A DNA stretch of 64,000 nucleotides from Leucocoprinus leucothites. Lineage: Eukaryota > Basidiomycota > Agaricomycetes > Agaricales > Agaricaceae. Under the pieces are notes generated by a model that saw only the letters and a list, made by a program, of their open reading frames with translations, was not told the DNA's origin and made no database searches. Both the position numbers and the translations under genes were made by a program. The DNA lies in assembly GCA_013368445.1 (NCBI GenBank), contig JAACJO010000005.1, positions 2,356,001-2,420,000 on the forward strand. The letters run 5' to 3'. How positions within the stretch are numbered: the first letter of the stretch is position 1; each line of letters starts with the position of its first letter. Positions 42,066-55,831 of this stretch are shown here, one piece after another.

Positions 42066-45000
42066 TTAAACCTCAGAAGGGCCCTGCCATTTCTTTAACC
42101 AGCTCTCCAGGTCAGCGGTAGAACGCTAAAGTACCCGGTGGTCAATATTTCGCCTGAGCGTCGAGTGGTAGAGCTCATTCACTTACTTCAATCAGCTGGA
42201 TCCTTGCACGAATACTGTCCAAGCTTTGGCTCAAAGCCAGGTCATACGTCGACGTATCTTTATCCTAAAATTCACAATTCGATTTCCGGTGCTCGAGGAG
42301 GCAATGCTTAAACGCACGCTGAAGAAGGCCTGTGTTTCTTGGAGATCATCCCGTGATGACAGCATGCCGAAAGAGAACTGAAAGGCATTTAGAGGTGATC
42401 GAAAATACTCAAAGTAAATGGAGACGAACCGAAAATAGGTAAGGTAGAGAGAATGAGCCTCCAAACCGTCTCATGATCTGATAGTTGGATCTTACCAGAA
42501 AATTTCCAATATAAATCGACATAAGAATACACACCATTTCATACTCGTCCTTGAAGAAAGTAATGATCGATCTCCTCATTTTAATATTATTCGACACTCC
42601 ACGGAAGTATTGAAGAATATCCTGGTCCCTGGACTTCGTCTTGATGAGCTCGAGTGTCTCTTTCAAAATCACAGGGTCATGTGTCGAGCACGTCGCAAGG
42701 CTGTCCCTTTTTAGTTTCCACGTTTGGAGTGGCAAAAGGGTACATACATAGCCGCAACTCTTGCACTCGGGCTCTTGCCTTCTTCAAGTATTGCGACAAC
42801 GGCATTGTATTCGGCGCGGCCTCCATTGACGACAGCCTATGCGGCTTGGTTAGCGATTGATTAAAAATATATATGCTGGTAAGGACTGACTGTGTGGTAA
42901 ACAATCCGCTGTAAATCTGGGGCAATGCGACTGTCGCTGCCTGTTTTCAAATAATATTCGAATCGATCTTGTAGCTCCTTGACCACCCTGTATTCTCCCA
43001 AATAGTTAGACCTACTCTCCAAAAGGCCGGATAGTTCTCGATAGGCTCACTGGGGATTACGTGCTGTCGCAGCTTCGGTGATTGCAAGAGCTCGGAGTTG
43101 GATCGTATCAGCTGAGTCAGTACTCTTGAACTCATAGCCCAATCGTTCAACTAAAGGAGCAAATAGGGCCTAGATCGGATGTGAATTACAACTTACAAGG
43201 TCAGAGAATCAAATTCTTACTCCTCGCAATGCGTCCAATTGCCTAACAACCTCCTCGTTCTCCCACCAAGTAGAAGCCAAATTGGCTAAATTTTCTGCGA
43301 TATTTGCCCAAACAAGATCTTCAGGAGGTAGGTGAGTTGGGCTTCAGTTATAATTGAGATTGGACTAACACTCTTTTTCGTTCTTTCCAAGGATATTGAC
43401 CAGAGTGAGAGCACTGCTAATTTCTGCCAAACCGGCCGACGAGAGGGCGATAATATCATAAACTAGACCCATACGATCGTTCAGGGAGAAGATGGAATCG
43501 TCTTTGACGGCTTCCTCTGCGATCTTTGCCAGGGTCTGAGGCTGGTACAATACGCGATCTAATGATTAGGTTAGTGGCGCTAAAGCCGCTGATCTGAATC
43601 CACTACTGACAGACACCGGTGCTACCAGCGTTCAGTTTGTATGGCTTGCTTGTGTCAAGCTTGAAGAACTGCTCTCGCTCAGTTAGGAGGGTTTGGTTGT
43701 GAATGACAGCTTTGCCAGCTGAATCGACTGTAAGTATACGGAGGGGCAAGTGCCTGAAATAGGTTTAGTAGGATCCAAAAAAAAAGAGGAGCTGACACTC
43801 AACCAGACAATCTCATTATTCGTGCCTTCCCCTTTCCCGGTCTCTAAGAAGCGGTCCTGGCGGACGTGGATACTTCCGGGAGTTTCTGTTACGGTAACGA
43901 CCGGGAAACCAATCTGTTACTATGTGAATTGAGCAATACCTTCAAATGACGTGCTCACAGACCTTCTTGACCCAGTTATCCATGGTTGCCTTTACATCAA
44001 TGCCAGCTGCCTTGCTGATGCCCTCCCAGAGGTCATCTGTGACGCTATTTCCGAAAATTTTGCTCTTAAGATAGATAGAGACACCTTTTAGGAAACTTTC
44101 TTGACCAACATAGCTGGAGAGCATGCGTAGAACTAAGCCCGAGACGTCAGTTTCTCAATACCACATAAAGTACTACACAATACCTGATGCAGCTTTACAA
44201 TACGATAAACTGTCAAAAATCTACAGATGTGAGGCACCATAAGGTACAACAACTCAATGAGCTCCTTACTTGATTAATACGATTAGAATCGGGGCAATCG
44301 ACTTCAATCGGATGAGAAGAAGGTTTAGCATCCTGAGAAAGTGCTTGATGCAACTGGGTTGTGATAAAACCCGAGTCGAGCTTCCACTCAGGAAAAATAC
44401 TGTATCGGGTGTCAATTGAGGTGGTGGCGTGTGATAAAGAAATACTTACTTGTCTGAAACAATGTATATGCGAATAGGTCAATAAGAGTTTTGGCGCACG
44501 GAACATATCCTCACCTGGAATGACGACTTCGCCCATCTGTATCTATCAGCACTCAAGGCTATGTTTTAGAAGCTCGCGATCACCCACCAAGGATGCAAAG
44601 CCCTCATTCAGGTAGAGATAAGTCCACCATTCCATTGTAGTTATATTTCCAAACCTTCGCCTCCAATCAGGTGAGGTTGAACTTGGGACCAAAGAACTCA
44701 CCACATATGAGCAATTTCATGGCTGAGTACCCTTGCAACCATCTTTTTACTCCGAACGTCTGCTTTCTCAGGGTCGACGAGAAGCACTTGTGGGGCACCG
44801 ACAATCAAACCCCAGTTCTCCATAGCACCTATTGAGGGAGTGAGAACAGGTCAGAGCTCTTGGAGTAAAAGATGAACCTTGCTCAAAGTCAGTGGCCTGG
44901 AAACTCAATTAGTTATTATCTCGACAGTTATACATACGGGTACTCACAACAAGAACGTCCATCTTGGGGAGGGGATAAGCAATATCAAACATCTTTTCAT

Positions 45001-46072
45001 ACAACGGAAGCACTGCTTTGGTAAGGTTAAGAGAAAACTTCGTTTGGTGAACTTGATCAGCCGTTGCTAACCAAGGGTCAACGTTTCAACCAGTGAGGCC
45101 CACAAAAGATGAAAAGTTTATGCTAACCATAGATGCGGAGAGGTATAGTCTTTCCACTCAACGGAAGGAAAACAGAGTCTTCCGTGTAATCCAGATGCCC
45201 ATTAGCCCATGCGACGATGTAGGTTGACATGAGAGGCGTGATCTGGAATTTAGTGATTTTCCATTCACTGTCTTTTAAACCAGAGAATATGTCTTTGTAT
45301 TCGGGCTCTGAGTTAGGCTTGTAATCGGATTTGATGATTTCTTCCGAAACGGAAGGCATGTTGTTAAGGTTGACGGTATCAGCACGCGAAATCAAAGTTA
45401 CAGCGTAAGTCGCCTTCAGCAGAGGCTCGTCCCAGCAAGGGAATGCACGTCGGGCAGCGGTGGGCTATAAGACGCGTTATGAAAGCGAGATCACAGAGCA
45501 AAACGCGTCGACCACTCACGGCGAATTGGGTCAAAGCATAGTGTTTCTTTTTCCCGTCCTTCTCATACGATGATTTGTAGTAACCCCTAATACTATCCGC
45601 GAGTTCAGCTTTGAAAGAGATCCTGAGCAACGCTTTTGACCCTGCGGGGAGTGTTTCAGAGAGGTTGTAAGCGATTCTCTCTGAATCCTTGTCGAGATCA
45701 GGGTGGGCAAGCTGTTGTTCAGTCTTGAAAACGTCAGAAAACAGAGAGCTGCGAAGGAATGATCCGTTAGCTCAAGATCAAGCTTCCCTTTGCCGTGGAA
45801 GGGCCAAGCAAACAACACACGCTTTCCCAAGGGCCAATCCAGAGCAGTGTAGAACAATTCGGCTCGTTGGGTCCTTGACGTCCAAACTGCAATCACGTAG
45901 TCATTGAGCACGCGGGCATTATCCGGCAGAGGAAGGCTCACTCAATGCGGACGAGGCCCTCAAATTTCAAAGCTTGAAGATCGGTCTTGACAGTGAGATC
46001 ATAATGAATAGGTTTGACATTGGTAGGGAGACGATATTCATCCGGAGCTCCTGGAGTGATGAGAGATGTCAT
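42066..46072 (-). CDS. M1 family zinc aminopeptidase (Ape2/Aap1 type)
   Basis: ATG at 46072 (MTSLITPGAPDEYRLPTNVKPIHYDL) to TAA at 42066-42068, with many short introns. The first exons are 45942-46072, 45821-45886, 45520-45748 and 45128-45464, all in phase. The N-terminal beta domain has PTAARRAFPCWDEP. The catalytic domain has GAMENWGLI (44815 region), the zinc motif HEIAHMW (44701-44721) and NEGFASL (44588-44608), supplying the two His and the Glu zinc ligands. A long helical C-terminal domain ends SWLKKWQGPSEV. It removes N-terminal residues from peptides; with no signal peptide it is probably cytosolic, like yeast Ape2/Aap1 and the puromycin-sensitive enzyme. It is convergent with the TmpA-like gene. 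I did not resolve every C-terminal exon. Confidence 0.92.
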
Positions 46073-49000
46073 GACGCGCACAAACCGTCAAATGAGTAAA
46101 GTCACGATCGAGTGGCTGGAATTTAGAGAGGAAAGCCAGTTGACCGATGCCTTTCGTCAACGTTGTATCTTATATGCTCTTAAATCTGCATGAAATAAAG
46201 CAGCAGCCGAGAAATATGGTTGTTGATCACGCGTTCGAAGCCGGCAAAGTCACCGAATGGAGATCATCATCGTTGCTTCGTTTGGATCGTTTCCAAGTTC
46301 TGGCGCTTCCATATGGTCTGACTCGACCGATAATACGAATGTTGAGAGCGTGCGAGTAGTGTACGAGCTTTCGCGTCCGAGCTCAATCATTAGGAGTCAA
46401 GAGGTGGAGCATGAACTAATGACAGGATTTAGAGTGATCTGGACTCCGATTCTGGAGTTTTTAAAAAAGTCCCACGCAGGTCTAATAAGCCAGTAGAATT
46501 GAGCGTGTTGAAGCGGGCGTAAACTACACAGATCCCAGCGTTCTTAACGAACGACTGGTGTAATCTCACTCAGAAATATTTCACTTAGCTTTCACCCAGG
46601 TTGATCATACCAGATCATCTGAGCTGCCACTTTGTATAATGTGGATCCACATGCATGCACTCCCTAGGAGCCCCTGTCGTGGCAGCTGGTTGATTGCCGG
46701 TGGGCGCTAGGGGCGATATTGGAAATAAAGATGGCGCCCTCTTTGTCTGTTGAAACCACTTTCGGCTCCGCTGAACTCCTTCCATTTTTACCCAAAAAAA
46801 ATTGAAACTCGATAAAATCAAACACTGTTGACTCGAGCAACCTTCCAAGCCATTGATTCACTGCCGAGCTTCTGATAAATGAATGAGGCTGGCAATCAAT
46901 CTCGGGCCCCTCACTCAACAAAGGTTCAAACCTTCACTGCAGACGTCTGACAGATCTATACTAGTATAAACGAGGTTTGTGGCGCACAATTCACCAAGCA
47001 CAATGTTACACACACCCTAGCATTGCTCTGCAACTACGCCACAGTCATCAAGGACACCTCTTCCAAGACTAATCAACAATCCTCTTGCCATCATCTGAGT
47101 CGCAATTAAGTAGTCTACTGCCCAGTGGCTCGTCGTCTGGCATCCAACAATTTATCCTCTTATCTTGTCCTAATTTCCTTTCTCATCGATGCGCTCCTCT
47201 ATCAGAACCTGCCAAGATTTCGTGGCTATGGACGAAAAGGAAGCATAATGCAAGCAAATATGGTAGGTACTATCATTGATCGAGAATTGGCCGCCCCTCA
47301 ATTTTCCTTAATCCCCTCAGGTTCTGACCCTCATAACTGGTAGTTAGATTGATCGCGCCTGTATGAGCATGATCGTGTTAAAAGATCATAACTTCCTGCT
47401 GCATGCGATCGGAAAATTAAATAAAAAGACACGAAGAACATGATTTCAGACACTAGGTTAGAGCACGTTTTCACACAAATATCCTGTTTATCTTGTCGGG
47501 CTTTGCGGCTCGAGAACATGATAATAGTACGATATCTCCACCGCGCTGAGGTACAAGAGACAGCCGGGTCGGAGACTGATTACAGCTTCACGATGACTCC
47601 CCGGGCCAAGGTGGTCAGGAGTGTCGACTAAGCATTACCGGGAACTGCACCGATTTCCCAAAAAAAATCAACAAATACATTCGCAAGAAAGGTTCTTCGC
47701 CTTTCTATCAAAAGCCGAGTCCGAAAGTAAACGGAGCGAAGAGCAACACCGTGAGCATCACAAAAGTGGCCAACTCCCACTGATAGTAGTAGATGATAGT
47801 CACGGTAGCGGTAGATCTGTGATCTAAAATCCCGACTTGGCTCGTTTTTAACACAATTGCATAAGAAGCTCAGAGTCTCGCGTTTTCGATCTCTGCGGAA
47901 AGGCACCTAACTCTATCCCATGCGAATTCTTCACACTTCTCCTATTCCCCTTTCCCGCCGGGTGATATGTTATTATTAATTACTTTTCATATGGAAACGG
48001 GGGCTTCTGTGCTTAATTAGCGTTCCTGAACCTTGCGGATGTGTGATCTCGTGGTACAGCGTGGTGTTTTTGTATGATGCGAGCTTGTGCAGAGAAGCCA
48101 TACTATGTCTTGGTCTAGATAAAGCCCAAAGGCTGGCGGTACCTGCCTTTGAAGCTCAAGGCTTAAAACGAAAAGCAGTAGATATCACACCGAAAAAAAA
48201 AAGATAGAAAAAAAGACATCAGATATGGGTCTCGTACATCACACATCCTACCACTAGGTACAACAACTACACACTAGTATTACCACTACAACATCAACAA
48301 TCCATACTCCAGCACAAAAACCCAACACTATGAAAAACCACATCTGTCGGTCAAATACCGTCAACCGCCAACTAGAACAAAGCCAAGTACTACCCGGTAA
48401 AAACCGGACAGAGTACCTACTATGTATTTATGCACTACTTATACTATGAAACTCGGTAATTGATGATGAAACTGTTTCAACTACTACTAAAGGGAGGGAA
48501 GATAAGACACCGGAAACTTATCATCATTATAACTTCAGGTTGGATGATAAGGAGGATGGCGGTAGAGAGGATGTAGAAACCGGGGGATGTAGGAAGGTAG
48601 AAGAGATTGTAGAATTCCATGGTGTTTGGGTGGCGAACACCGGGAAATTACTCGGAGGGTCGAGAAAGGAAAAGGAGGCAGTGGGAGGGAAGACAGTAAA
48701 AGGGGAGAGGAAAACCAAGGGGGAAGATAGAGGACAAGAACTAAGAAAAGGGCACACGATAGTTGCCCTGGGCATAGACGGAGTTGGGTGGGAGATAAGG
48801 ACACAAACCAGAGAAAATAGTATCTAAATGTTCAGGAAGACTAGAGACCACAATCACAAAATTCCAAGAAACTAAAAAGAAGGGAGAAAATAATATATGG
48901 TACACAAGAAAAGAAACAGAGGCGAGGGGAAAAAAAATACAAATCAAAGGACCAGCTCAGTAACAAAGGGATGAAAGGGAAGGAAAGGGAAAGGCATAGG

Positions 49001-49151
49001 TGAGGCATGGGAAGAAGCGGGTCATAGGCTGGGAGGCGAGGATAAGGAGCCTATGCATAGGCAGGCGCAAAAGTGTTGGCATAGGAGGTGAAGGGGAGGC
49101 TCGAACGAGAGAGAGAGAGAAGTCATGCAAGCATGCAACTCACAGTGCCAT
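46073..49151. other. Three-kilobase intergenic region, no gene recognised
   Basis: Lies between the aminopeptidase start and the ERI1-like stop. CG content is normal for the gene compartment. Short frames on both strands (for example around 46615-46921 and 48527-48827) are low in complexity or shadows and match no family. The part nearest 46.1 kb should hold the aminopeptidase promoter; that nearest 49.1 kb the exonuclease 3' UTR. An unrecognised small or non-coding gene is possible. Confidence 0.5.
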
Positions 49152-51140
49152 TCAGGACACACAAGTTGCGGTTACACCCACACCCACGTCCATCCCCACC
49201 CCTGCAGTCAAAGGCCCTACACTCACAAACCGCATGTGGCGATATCTTCCAGGCTTGGCGAACCTTACTCCAAGCTCCGATTCGCTCTCTGGCGAGCTTG
49301 AGATCGACACAATAGACATAGGGGAGTCAGGCCTCCGTGGTGGTGACCAAAAAGCCGGCGACACCGGCCTCGTTGCTGTCCCAAATTCGTACGTTTGTCG
49401 CAACCTGCCACCAGCAGCACTGGCATATGACGAGGACGAACCCGAGGCAGAACCAGATTCAGAACCAGACCCTGATGATTCGGATTCCGATCCGGCGTTT
49501 GAAGATGTTGTCCATGCCCGTCGTGGAGTTGTGGGGTAACTCCAGCTGTGATCTGGGGGTGGAGGAGGTAGGCTTGCAAGACTCCCGTTCTCGTCAAAAC
49601 TTGCGCAGAACTGCTCGAGCACTTCACCGCCTTTGCCCATCCAAACCCACTTACGGCCGGGTTTGATCTGTGTGTTTGGTTTAAGTGATACACCACGTTT
49701 ACCCAGCTCCGTTACTATCTTGGCAATGTTCCGGGTATCCTGTGCACGAGGAAGCGAAGAATATCAGTGCGCAGTTCATGGCAAGGAAAGCAGTGTGCAA
49801 TGAGAGCCAGAAACAGTTAGAGGACGGAGGACAGGGATATAAATAACCCTCGGTATGAATTGCTGATGGAGTGTGAATGGATCAATGGGGAAAGGGGGGA
49901 GTAGCTGAATACAAAAAATAGCTTCTTCTCAAAGAAGTCTTTCGCAAGAATAATTGAAGATGGGGTGGGGAATACGACAACAGGGAGAGAAGCAAGATAA
50001 GCGATAAGCACTCACATCTATGCCACTATGCTGTCTGCCTTGAAATGTTGGTAGACCGAGGGCTTTCAGTTGAGCGGGTATGTTGAGGGATCGGCGTATT
50101 GGTGGGATTACGGCCTATCAAACGTCAATGATGGCGGTGTGATGCACGTCAATGAACGGAGAGCCAGGGGCGAGAAGCGCGCGACGACCAGAACGGAAGT
50201 GTCCAAGAAGGGGATAAAATTTTGCGACATCAGAAGCAAAATTTCGCAATGAGTGGCCACGGGGCGGACAGGTGGTTATGGAGGATGGAGGGTACCGTTG
50301 AGCGACGAATGAATGGATGAGCAGCTGCGTAGCAGAAAAAGACACGACATACCCTCGTGGAGCTGCTGGGGGTGGAAGGGGTTGGCTGGTTGCTGAGCCA
50401 CTGCATGACAGTCATCCGGACGTCGAGGACGTCGCCTGTGAGCCATTCGGGCATGGAAATCTAGGTAGTCGTGTTCAACGCGTGTAGAAAACAAGGCAAG
50501 GCTGTGTGATATGTACCTTTGAGATAAAGCACTGTTTGACCACGAAATCGCGAATGTCGAAGGGACCGTCGCTGCACCAGCAAAAGCGGACGAGGCGTTT
50601 GCCGGTGGCATCGTCAATGAGGCCATTCTTGACCAAGAACGCACGAACAGACTTGAGGACTTCGGGAAATGGAGGTGCAGCATCGACTTGGTCCTGAACG
50701 CAAGGGCCCGAATTTAGGTGTCAAAGAGGTAACAAAGAAAGGCGGCGAGATAAGGCAGACCTGAGTGATGCCCGTGAGCTCTGTACAGAAACCAGAAAGA
50801 GTGGGTCGCCAGGAAGGTTGGACAAAGCTTCTGAATTCATCGACGACTTGCAGCTTGCTCGCCCTCATAGCACGATCTCGGTCCTGCCATTTCATTAAGC
50901 AGATAGGAAACTCCTGTCGTGCGGAGGGTGGTTAGAGTTAAAATATATGAGTTACGTGAAGCAGATGGTGCGCACGATGATTTCATTCGGATAGTTAAAG
51001 TCTGTACCCTGAAAACAGGTAGCCTCGACGTCGAGGATAAGGAAAGCCTCATAGGGTTGTTGAGCGCGGAAAAGGGGAGACTGGGGACGGCGGAGACGAG
51101 GGTCGGGAGGTGGGTCTGTAGGAAGGGGAATGTAGCGCAT
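49152..51140 (-). CDS. ERI1-type 3'-5' exoribonuclease (DEDDh)
   Basis: Exons 50976-51140, 50761-50913, 50517-50693, 50353-50460, 50016-50114 and 49152-49739 give 429 residues, all phases consistent. The exonuclease domain spans about residues 25-290: FLILDVEATC (catalytic Asp and Glu), FCWCSDGPFDIRDF (second Asp), then GRQHSGIDDTRNIAKIV (His and last Asp). This is the complete DEDDh set. The family trims structured RNA 3' ends, in histone mRNA and 5.8S rRNA processing, and limits RNAi as Eri1. The last 150 residues are a Ser/Glu/Pro-rich disordered tail, longer than in many family members. Introns 4 and 5 (238 and 276 bp) are unusually long here. It is divergent from CMS1, 137 bp apart. Confidence 0.9.
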
Positions 51141-51277
51141 GGTGGTGGGGGGAGGAGAGGGAGAAGGGCAGGAAAGATTAGAGGAGCATTTGAAGGCACG
51201 TTGTGATAAGTACCAGCCAAAGCACAGTCTCTGTACCAAAGCACTTTGGCACTTGTGCTCACGTGCCCTTTTCCTTC
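51141..51277. promoter_or_regulatory. Shared bidirectional promoter of the exonuclease and CMS1
   Basis: Only 137 bp separate the two start codons, so both genes must use this stretch or extend into each other's 5' ends. Includes a purine-rich GGGGGGAGGAGAGGGAG tract next to the exonuclease start. No defined factor site is claimed. Confidence 0.6.
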
Positions 51278-52345
51278 ATGGCAGACGACCTCGAAGACGA
51301 TTTTGTCCCAGACGAGACCACCGCTCTTTCCGACGACGATCAAGGCCTCGTGCTTGACAATGCCACCTATCCATCAGAACAGGAAGAGCCTGCCCCGCCG
51401 CCCGCAGCGTCCACAAAAAAACGAAAGCGTAGAGAAAAGGAAAAGGAAAAACGAGCAAAGGTATATTGTCTTCTGCTACTCTATGTTCTCTGCGCTTATC
51501 ATCTATTGGAAGCGAAAACTAGCTGAGACTGTAGACCCAGTGGTGGACTCTGTTGCCAACCAGAGCCCGAGCGAGCTTGCTAGCTACCTCGCAGGGATGC
51601 AGGCCAAGGCCTTCCCCGACCATTCAGCCCTGGAACTGAGCGACCTTGAGATCCCTGGTATGCACATGCATCTTCTATCGCCCTCCTACGCCAACCCAAC
51701 CATGCTAGCCAGACTCCTCAATTGCTGATACCACCACCTGGACCGGGGCTCGGACCCTTGATCAACTCGTCCCCTTCATCACCAAAAGTGCGTCAACAAG
51801 CGCTATCACTCTCGCACTATGAAACTGATTCACGTCTAGTTCTTCCTACGCTACACAGACGGCTGGGTCAATCATCCAAGGCAAACGGCGCACCAACTCT
51901 ACTATTCCTCGCAGGCGCTGCTTTGAGAGTTGCCGATGTCACGCGAGTCTTGAAGGATAAAAAACTTCGTGGCGATAAAGGCGGAGATGTCGCCAAATTA
52001 TTCGCCAAACACTTTAAGCTCTCTGACCATGTCTCTTATCTCAAAAGAACAAAAATCGGTACTGCTGTAGGTACGCCTGGTCGGGTAGGCAAGTTATTCT
52101 GCGAAACAGGTCAGTCCTTCCTTGTCGTTGCGTTGTTAAATTAAGGGAAGCTCATGACGTCTTCAGATGCATTCTCGGTTTCTCAGCTCACACATATCAT
52201 CCTCGACATTTCTTACATTGACGCAAAGAAGCGCAGCCTACTTGATATTCCAGAGACCCGTGACGAGGTCTTCAAAACTGTCCTAGGCGCACCCCAGGTA
52301 CTAAAAGCGATCAAGGAGGGGCAAATCCAGGTTGTGCTCTTCTAG
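51278..52345 (+). CDS. CMS1: CMS1-like ribosome biogenesis protein
   Basis: Five exons (51278-51460, 51513-51657, 51713-51787, 51840-52109, 52167-52345) separated by introns of 52-57 bp encode 283 residues. An acidic N-terminus precedes a basic stretch (KKRKRREKEKEKRAK), likely nuclear targeting. The CMS1 domain follows: DTTTWTGARTLDQLVPFI, LLFLAGAALRVADVTRVLK, VAKLFAKHFKLSDHV, GTAVGTPGRVGKLF and LTHIILDISYIDAKKRSLLDI. The GTPGR and ILDIS-type segments recall DEAD-box helicase motifs without a full helicase core. Yeast Cms1 is a component of the 90S pre-ribosome (small-subunit processome); a like role is inferred here. Confidence 0.92.
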
Positions 52346-53042
52346 CATCATTAGCTGCTCTATAGCCACCTCGATTAAGATATTTGCAATGAGAATTAGG
52401 CCAATACTGTAATACAAAGCATGAGATAAAAAAGCGGGGTATTTCAAAACCCTTTTGGGTTCGTTCTGAGTGTAAGCTAATTACAAGGGTTAGCGAAGCT
52501 CCAGACTCCAAGTAAAATGCATCAAGTGACATACCCTCGTCCACTTTGGCACCTTATGAATCCCTTTCCTATACCCTTTCTCATGCGCACTGAATACAGT
52601 GTATTTGTCCCTTGCTGGCATCTCGTGTTCTTTGGGTAACTCCAATGCACGGTCCTGGATTTCACGTTCTAGTAAGCAAGAGGTCAATTGCAAGCGCAAA
52701 CACGACGCACGAGGGCTTTGCACTGAACACCACTGGATCTCACAGCCTCTATCACAGAATCCACCTTTTTCAGTCGCGCCCGAACATTGGCTTTACGCGT
52801 CACCGAGAGCTTCCATGGTGTTTTCCTGCATTCGACAATCCCATCTCAGCCAGTGTGCCATACGAATAGAAAAATGCCACAAACCATAGCAGACCACTGC
52901 AATTCACACTTGAAGGCCTAAACGCACCCAACATCTCCCACTCAAGAGCTTCAAGGAAAAGTTGTTTGGGAGAGTGACGGAAGAGGCAACTTTCACTTTC
53001 GGGTTCGGAGGAGCGTGTGAAAACTCCATCAATTATTCAGCC
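52346..53042. other. Intergenic region, SF3A1 promoter side
   Basis: No gene recognised. A frame open from 52962 continues into SF3A1, so a longer N-terminus is possible but lacks family support. Confidence 0.5.
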
Positions 53043-55831
53043 ATGCCATCCAGGGCATCACCAGCTCAATACTTTGCACCTAACCACAACGCTGCCGCCG
53101 ACGCCATGGCACAAGTTCAATTGCTCGCACCAACACACATTCCCAACGGTGGAGCCCCAGAGTTTCACCAACAAAATGATACACCCGACCCTCAAAGCAT
53201 GGGTAATATTCTCCGGTTCTCAAGCGGTTTAATTCTCCCTCCCCCCGAAATCAAAGGTCCATCTGCACTTCTGCTAATCACATCTCAACTAAACTGACGT
53301 ACTAGTCTGACTTATAACCTTACAGCCGTAATTGACAAAACAGCATCTTTCGTCGCCAACTCGCAAAACCCTCCTCAATTCGAGGACAAAATCCGAGAAA
53401 ACCAACGCTCAGATCCCAAATTCTCATTCTTGAATCCTATAGACCCATACCATGCGTATTACAAACACAGGCTTGACAAGATCTCGCGTGGAGAGTCGTT
53501 GATTGACGATGCGACACCCACACCTGCTGATACGGGCGCTGCTACACCTGCTGGAGGTGCTGGTATGGAGGTAGATGCTGTGGATGTCGGTGCTGAGCCT
53601 CCTGCTCCCGAATTTACCGCCGACATCCCCAGCATCAGTGCTATTGATTTGTACGTCCCCTCACCTTCTGTCTCCTTAACTTTGGCGATTGACTTTTGTA
53701 TCACACGCAAAGGGACATAATGAAGCTCACGGCACTTTTCACTGCTCGTCGAGGCCGTACGTTCCTCGCCACGCTTTCTGCAAGGGAAGGGCGCAACTAT
53801 CAGTTTGATTTCCTCCGGCCCACGCACTCTCTGTTCGGATTCTTCAACCGCCTGGTTGAGCAGTATAGCAAAGTTCTTTATCCTCAAAAGGATATGCTCG
53901 AAAGGCTGAAGGAGAGGTCCCAAGAAGGCTCTAGGTGGAAAACATTAGAGCAGGCTAGACGGCATGCCAAGTGGCAGAAGAATAAACGGGAGAAAGATCA
54001 GAAGAGGAAAGACGATCAGGAAGCTGAACGAAGTGAGTATATTTCATCTCTTCCCAGCCACCCAATTGCCCAAACTGACAATCCCTTTCCTACTAGTTGC
54101 ATTCGCCGAAATCGACTGGCATGACTACGCCATAGTCCAAACCATCGAATTCACAGGTGCCGACGCAACCTCCGAACTCCCACCTCCCATGAGCGTGCAA
54201 GAAGTCGAAAACATGACACTAGCACAGAAACGCATGGCAGCTATGATTATGGAAAACACTGTCGAAGAAGTTGAAGCTCACCGTGCGCGACAAGCCGAAG
54301 CTGATGCTGCCGCTGCTGCTGTTGCCCAAACTGTGGGTAAGGTTACTGTGGTGGATGAAGCGGATGAAGATGCTGCTATGGAAGAGAGTGATGATGAGAT
54401 GATTGAAGATAAGAGAAGGAAGGACGAAGTAGATAGGCAGAGGGAGCTGGCTAGGGCGCAAGCTTTGCAGCCTGCATCCGGTCCCATGAAGATTCGGACG
54501 GATTATGTACCGAAAAGTATGCGTTTCCTCTTCTGGTTTCTGATTCATATTAACTCTTTCCTCTTCAGTTGGTGCAAAGAATGCCAAATCAACGATGACC
54601 ACTTGTTCTATCTGTGGTCAACAAATTCCCGTGGACGAGCTCCAAGAACACATGCGTATCGAGCTACTCGATCCCAAATGGAAAGAGCAGCGTGATGCGC
54701 GTGAAGCCCGCAAAGCTCAAGCTTCCGAACTTCAGCGCGGAGCCAATGTTGTTTCCTCACTCAAAAATCTCGCTCGTACCCGTGTCGATATCTTTGGTAC
54801 TGAGACTGACGAAGAAAGACGGAAGAGAGAGGAAGAAGAAGAACGAGAAAGGCAAAAAGAGCGAGAAAAAGTCGTTTGGGATGGTCACACAGCTTCAAAA
54901 GCTACCACAATGGACAAGTTCTCTACAAATGTCAACTTTGATGAGCAGATTGCTGCTATCCACAGAGCAAAGGGTCTCGGACCGTAAGTCACTTTTGCAC
55001 TTCATCTCTCTTTGTAATAAGTTCTTTGCTCACCGGATCTGATTGTTTCTCCCACACAGTGCCGAAGCGAATGCGATTGGGCCAGGCATCGGACCTGCCG
55101 CAATTCCGGCACCACTAACTTCTCTTCCACCGCCACCCGCGTCCCTCCCTGCACCTCCGATTCACCACCCCAATGCAACCGTCTCTGCTGGACCCACCCC
55201 CGCATCCATGCGTCCCTCATCAAACACTCCAACGCCTGTCATGCTCCCACCACTACACTACCAGGGTCTCGACGCTGCTCAACCATTCGGATATTCTCCA
55301 CCTCCAATGACACCCGGTGCTAATGGTGGTGGTGGTGGAGTATCAAGCCATAAAGCGGCATTGGCTGCAGCCAATGCTACAGCTCAGCAAGTACAAGCCG
55401 GTATGGTTCGTACTGCAGATCAAATGCTTGATGGTGAAGGATCGGGTACACCACAACCGGAGGATCTCATACCACCAGCGAAGCGTCAACGTGTAGCCAA
55501 ACTTCCTGGTGGGACCCTGTACCCGGAAGATCACTGGATCGACATGCACCCTTATCCCATTTCGCTCCAAGTGCAATTGCCGAATGATACTTCGAAACCT
55601 GAATGGAAATTGGATGGGAGTGTTGTGCTTGTACCGGACCTGCCGATGACTTTGTTGGTCAGTACACTACGAGATAGGATACGGATGGTTACCGGAAGTG
55701 CTTTGCCTGCGTCGAGGATGAGGATATCGTATCAGGGTAAGATGTTGACGAACTCGAGTACGCTTGGAAGTTTTAATTTGGAGGATGAGGATATGTTGGT
55801 GCTGAGTGTCAGTGAGGCGCGCAGGCGGTAA
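53043..55831 (+). CDS. SF3A1: Splicing factor 3A subunit 1 (SF3A1/Prp21)
   Basis: Six exons (53043-53256, 53326-53650, 53713-54032, 54097-54516, 54569-54983, 55060-55831) encode 821 residues. Two SURP modules: one from residue about 72 (AVIDKTASFVAN ... DPKFSFLNPIDPYHAYYKHRL) and one from about 180 (DIMKLTALFTARRGRTFLATLSARE). Then come the PRP21-like domain (LAQKRMAAMIMENTVEEVE), the segment TCSICGQQIPVDELQEHMRIELLDPKW, a Pro-rich region and a C-terminal ubiquitin-like domain (about 730-821, LPMTLLVSTLRDRIRM...). It belongs to the SF3a complex of the U2 snRNP, with SF3A2 and SF3A3, and acts in branch-site recognition in the nucleus. The start was chosen at the Met closest to conserved sequence; alternatives are 52962 and 53103. 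Confidence 0.95.

Noticed and set aside
48527..48827. Overlapping frames on both strands
   Set aside because: Low-complexity A/G-rich stretch opens all frames; no conserved motif.
53459..53923. 154-codon minus-strand frame
   Set aside because: Antisense shadow of SF3A1 exons 2 and 3.
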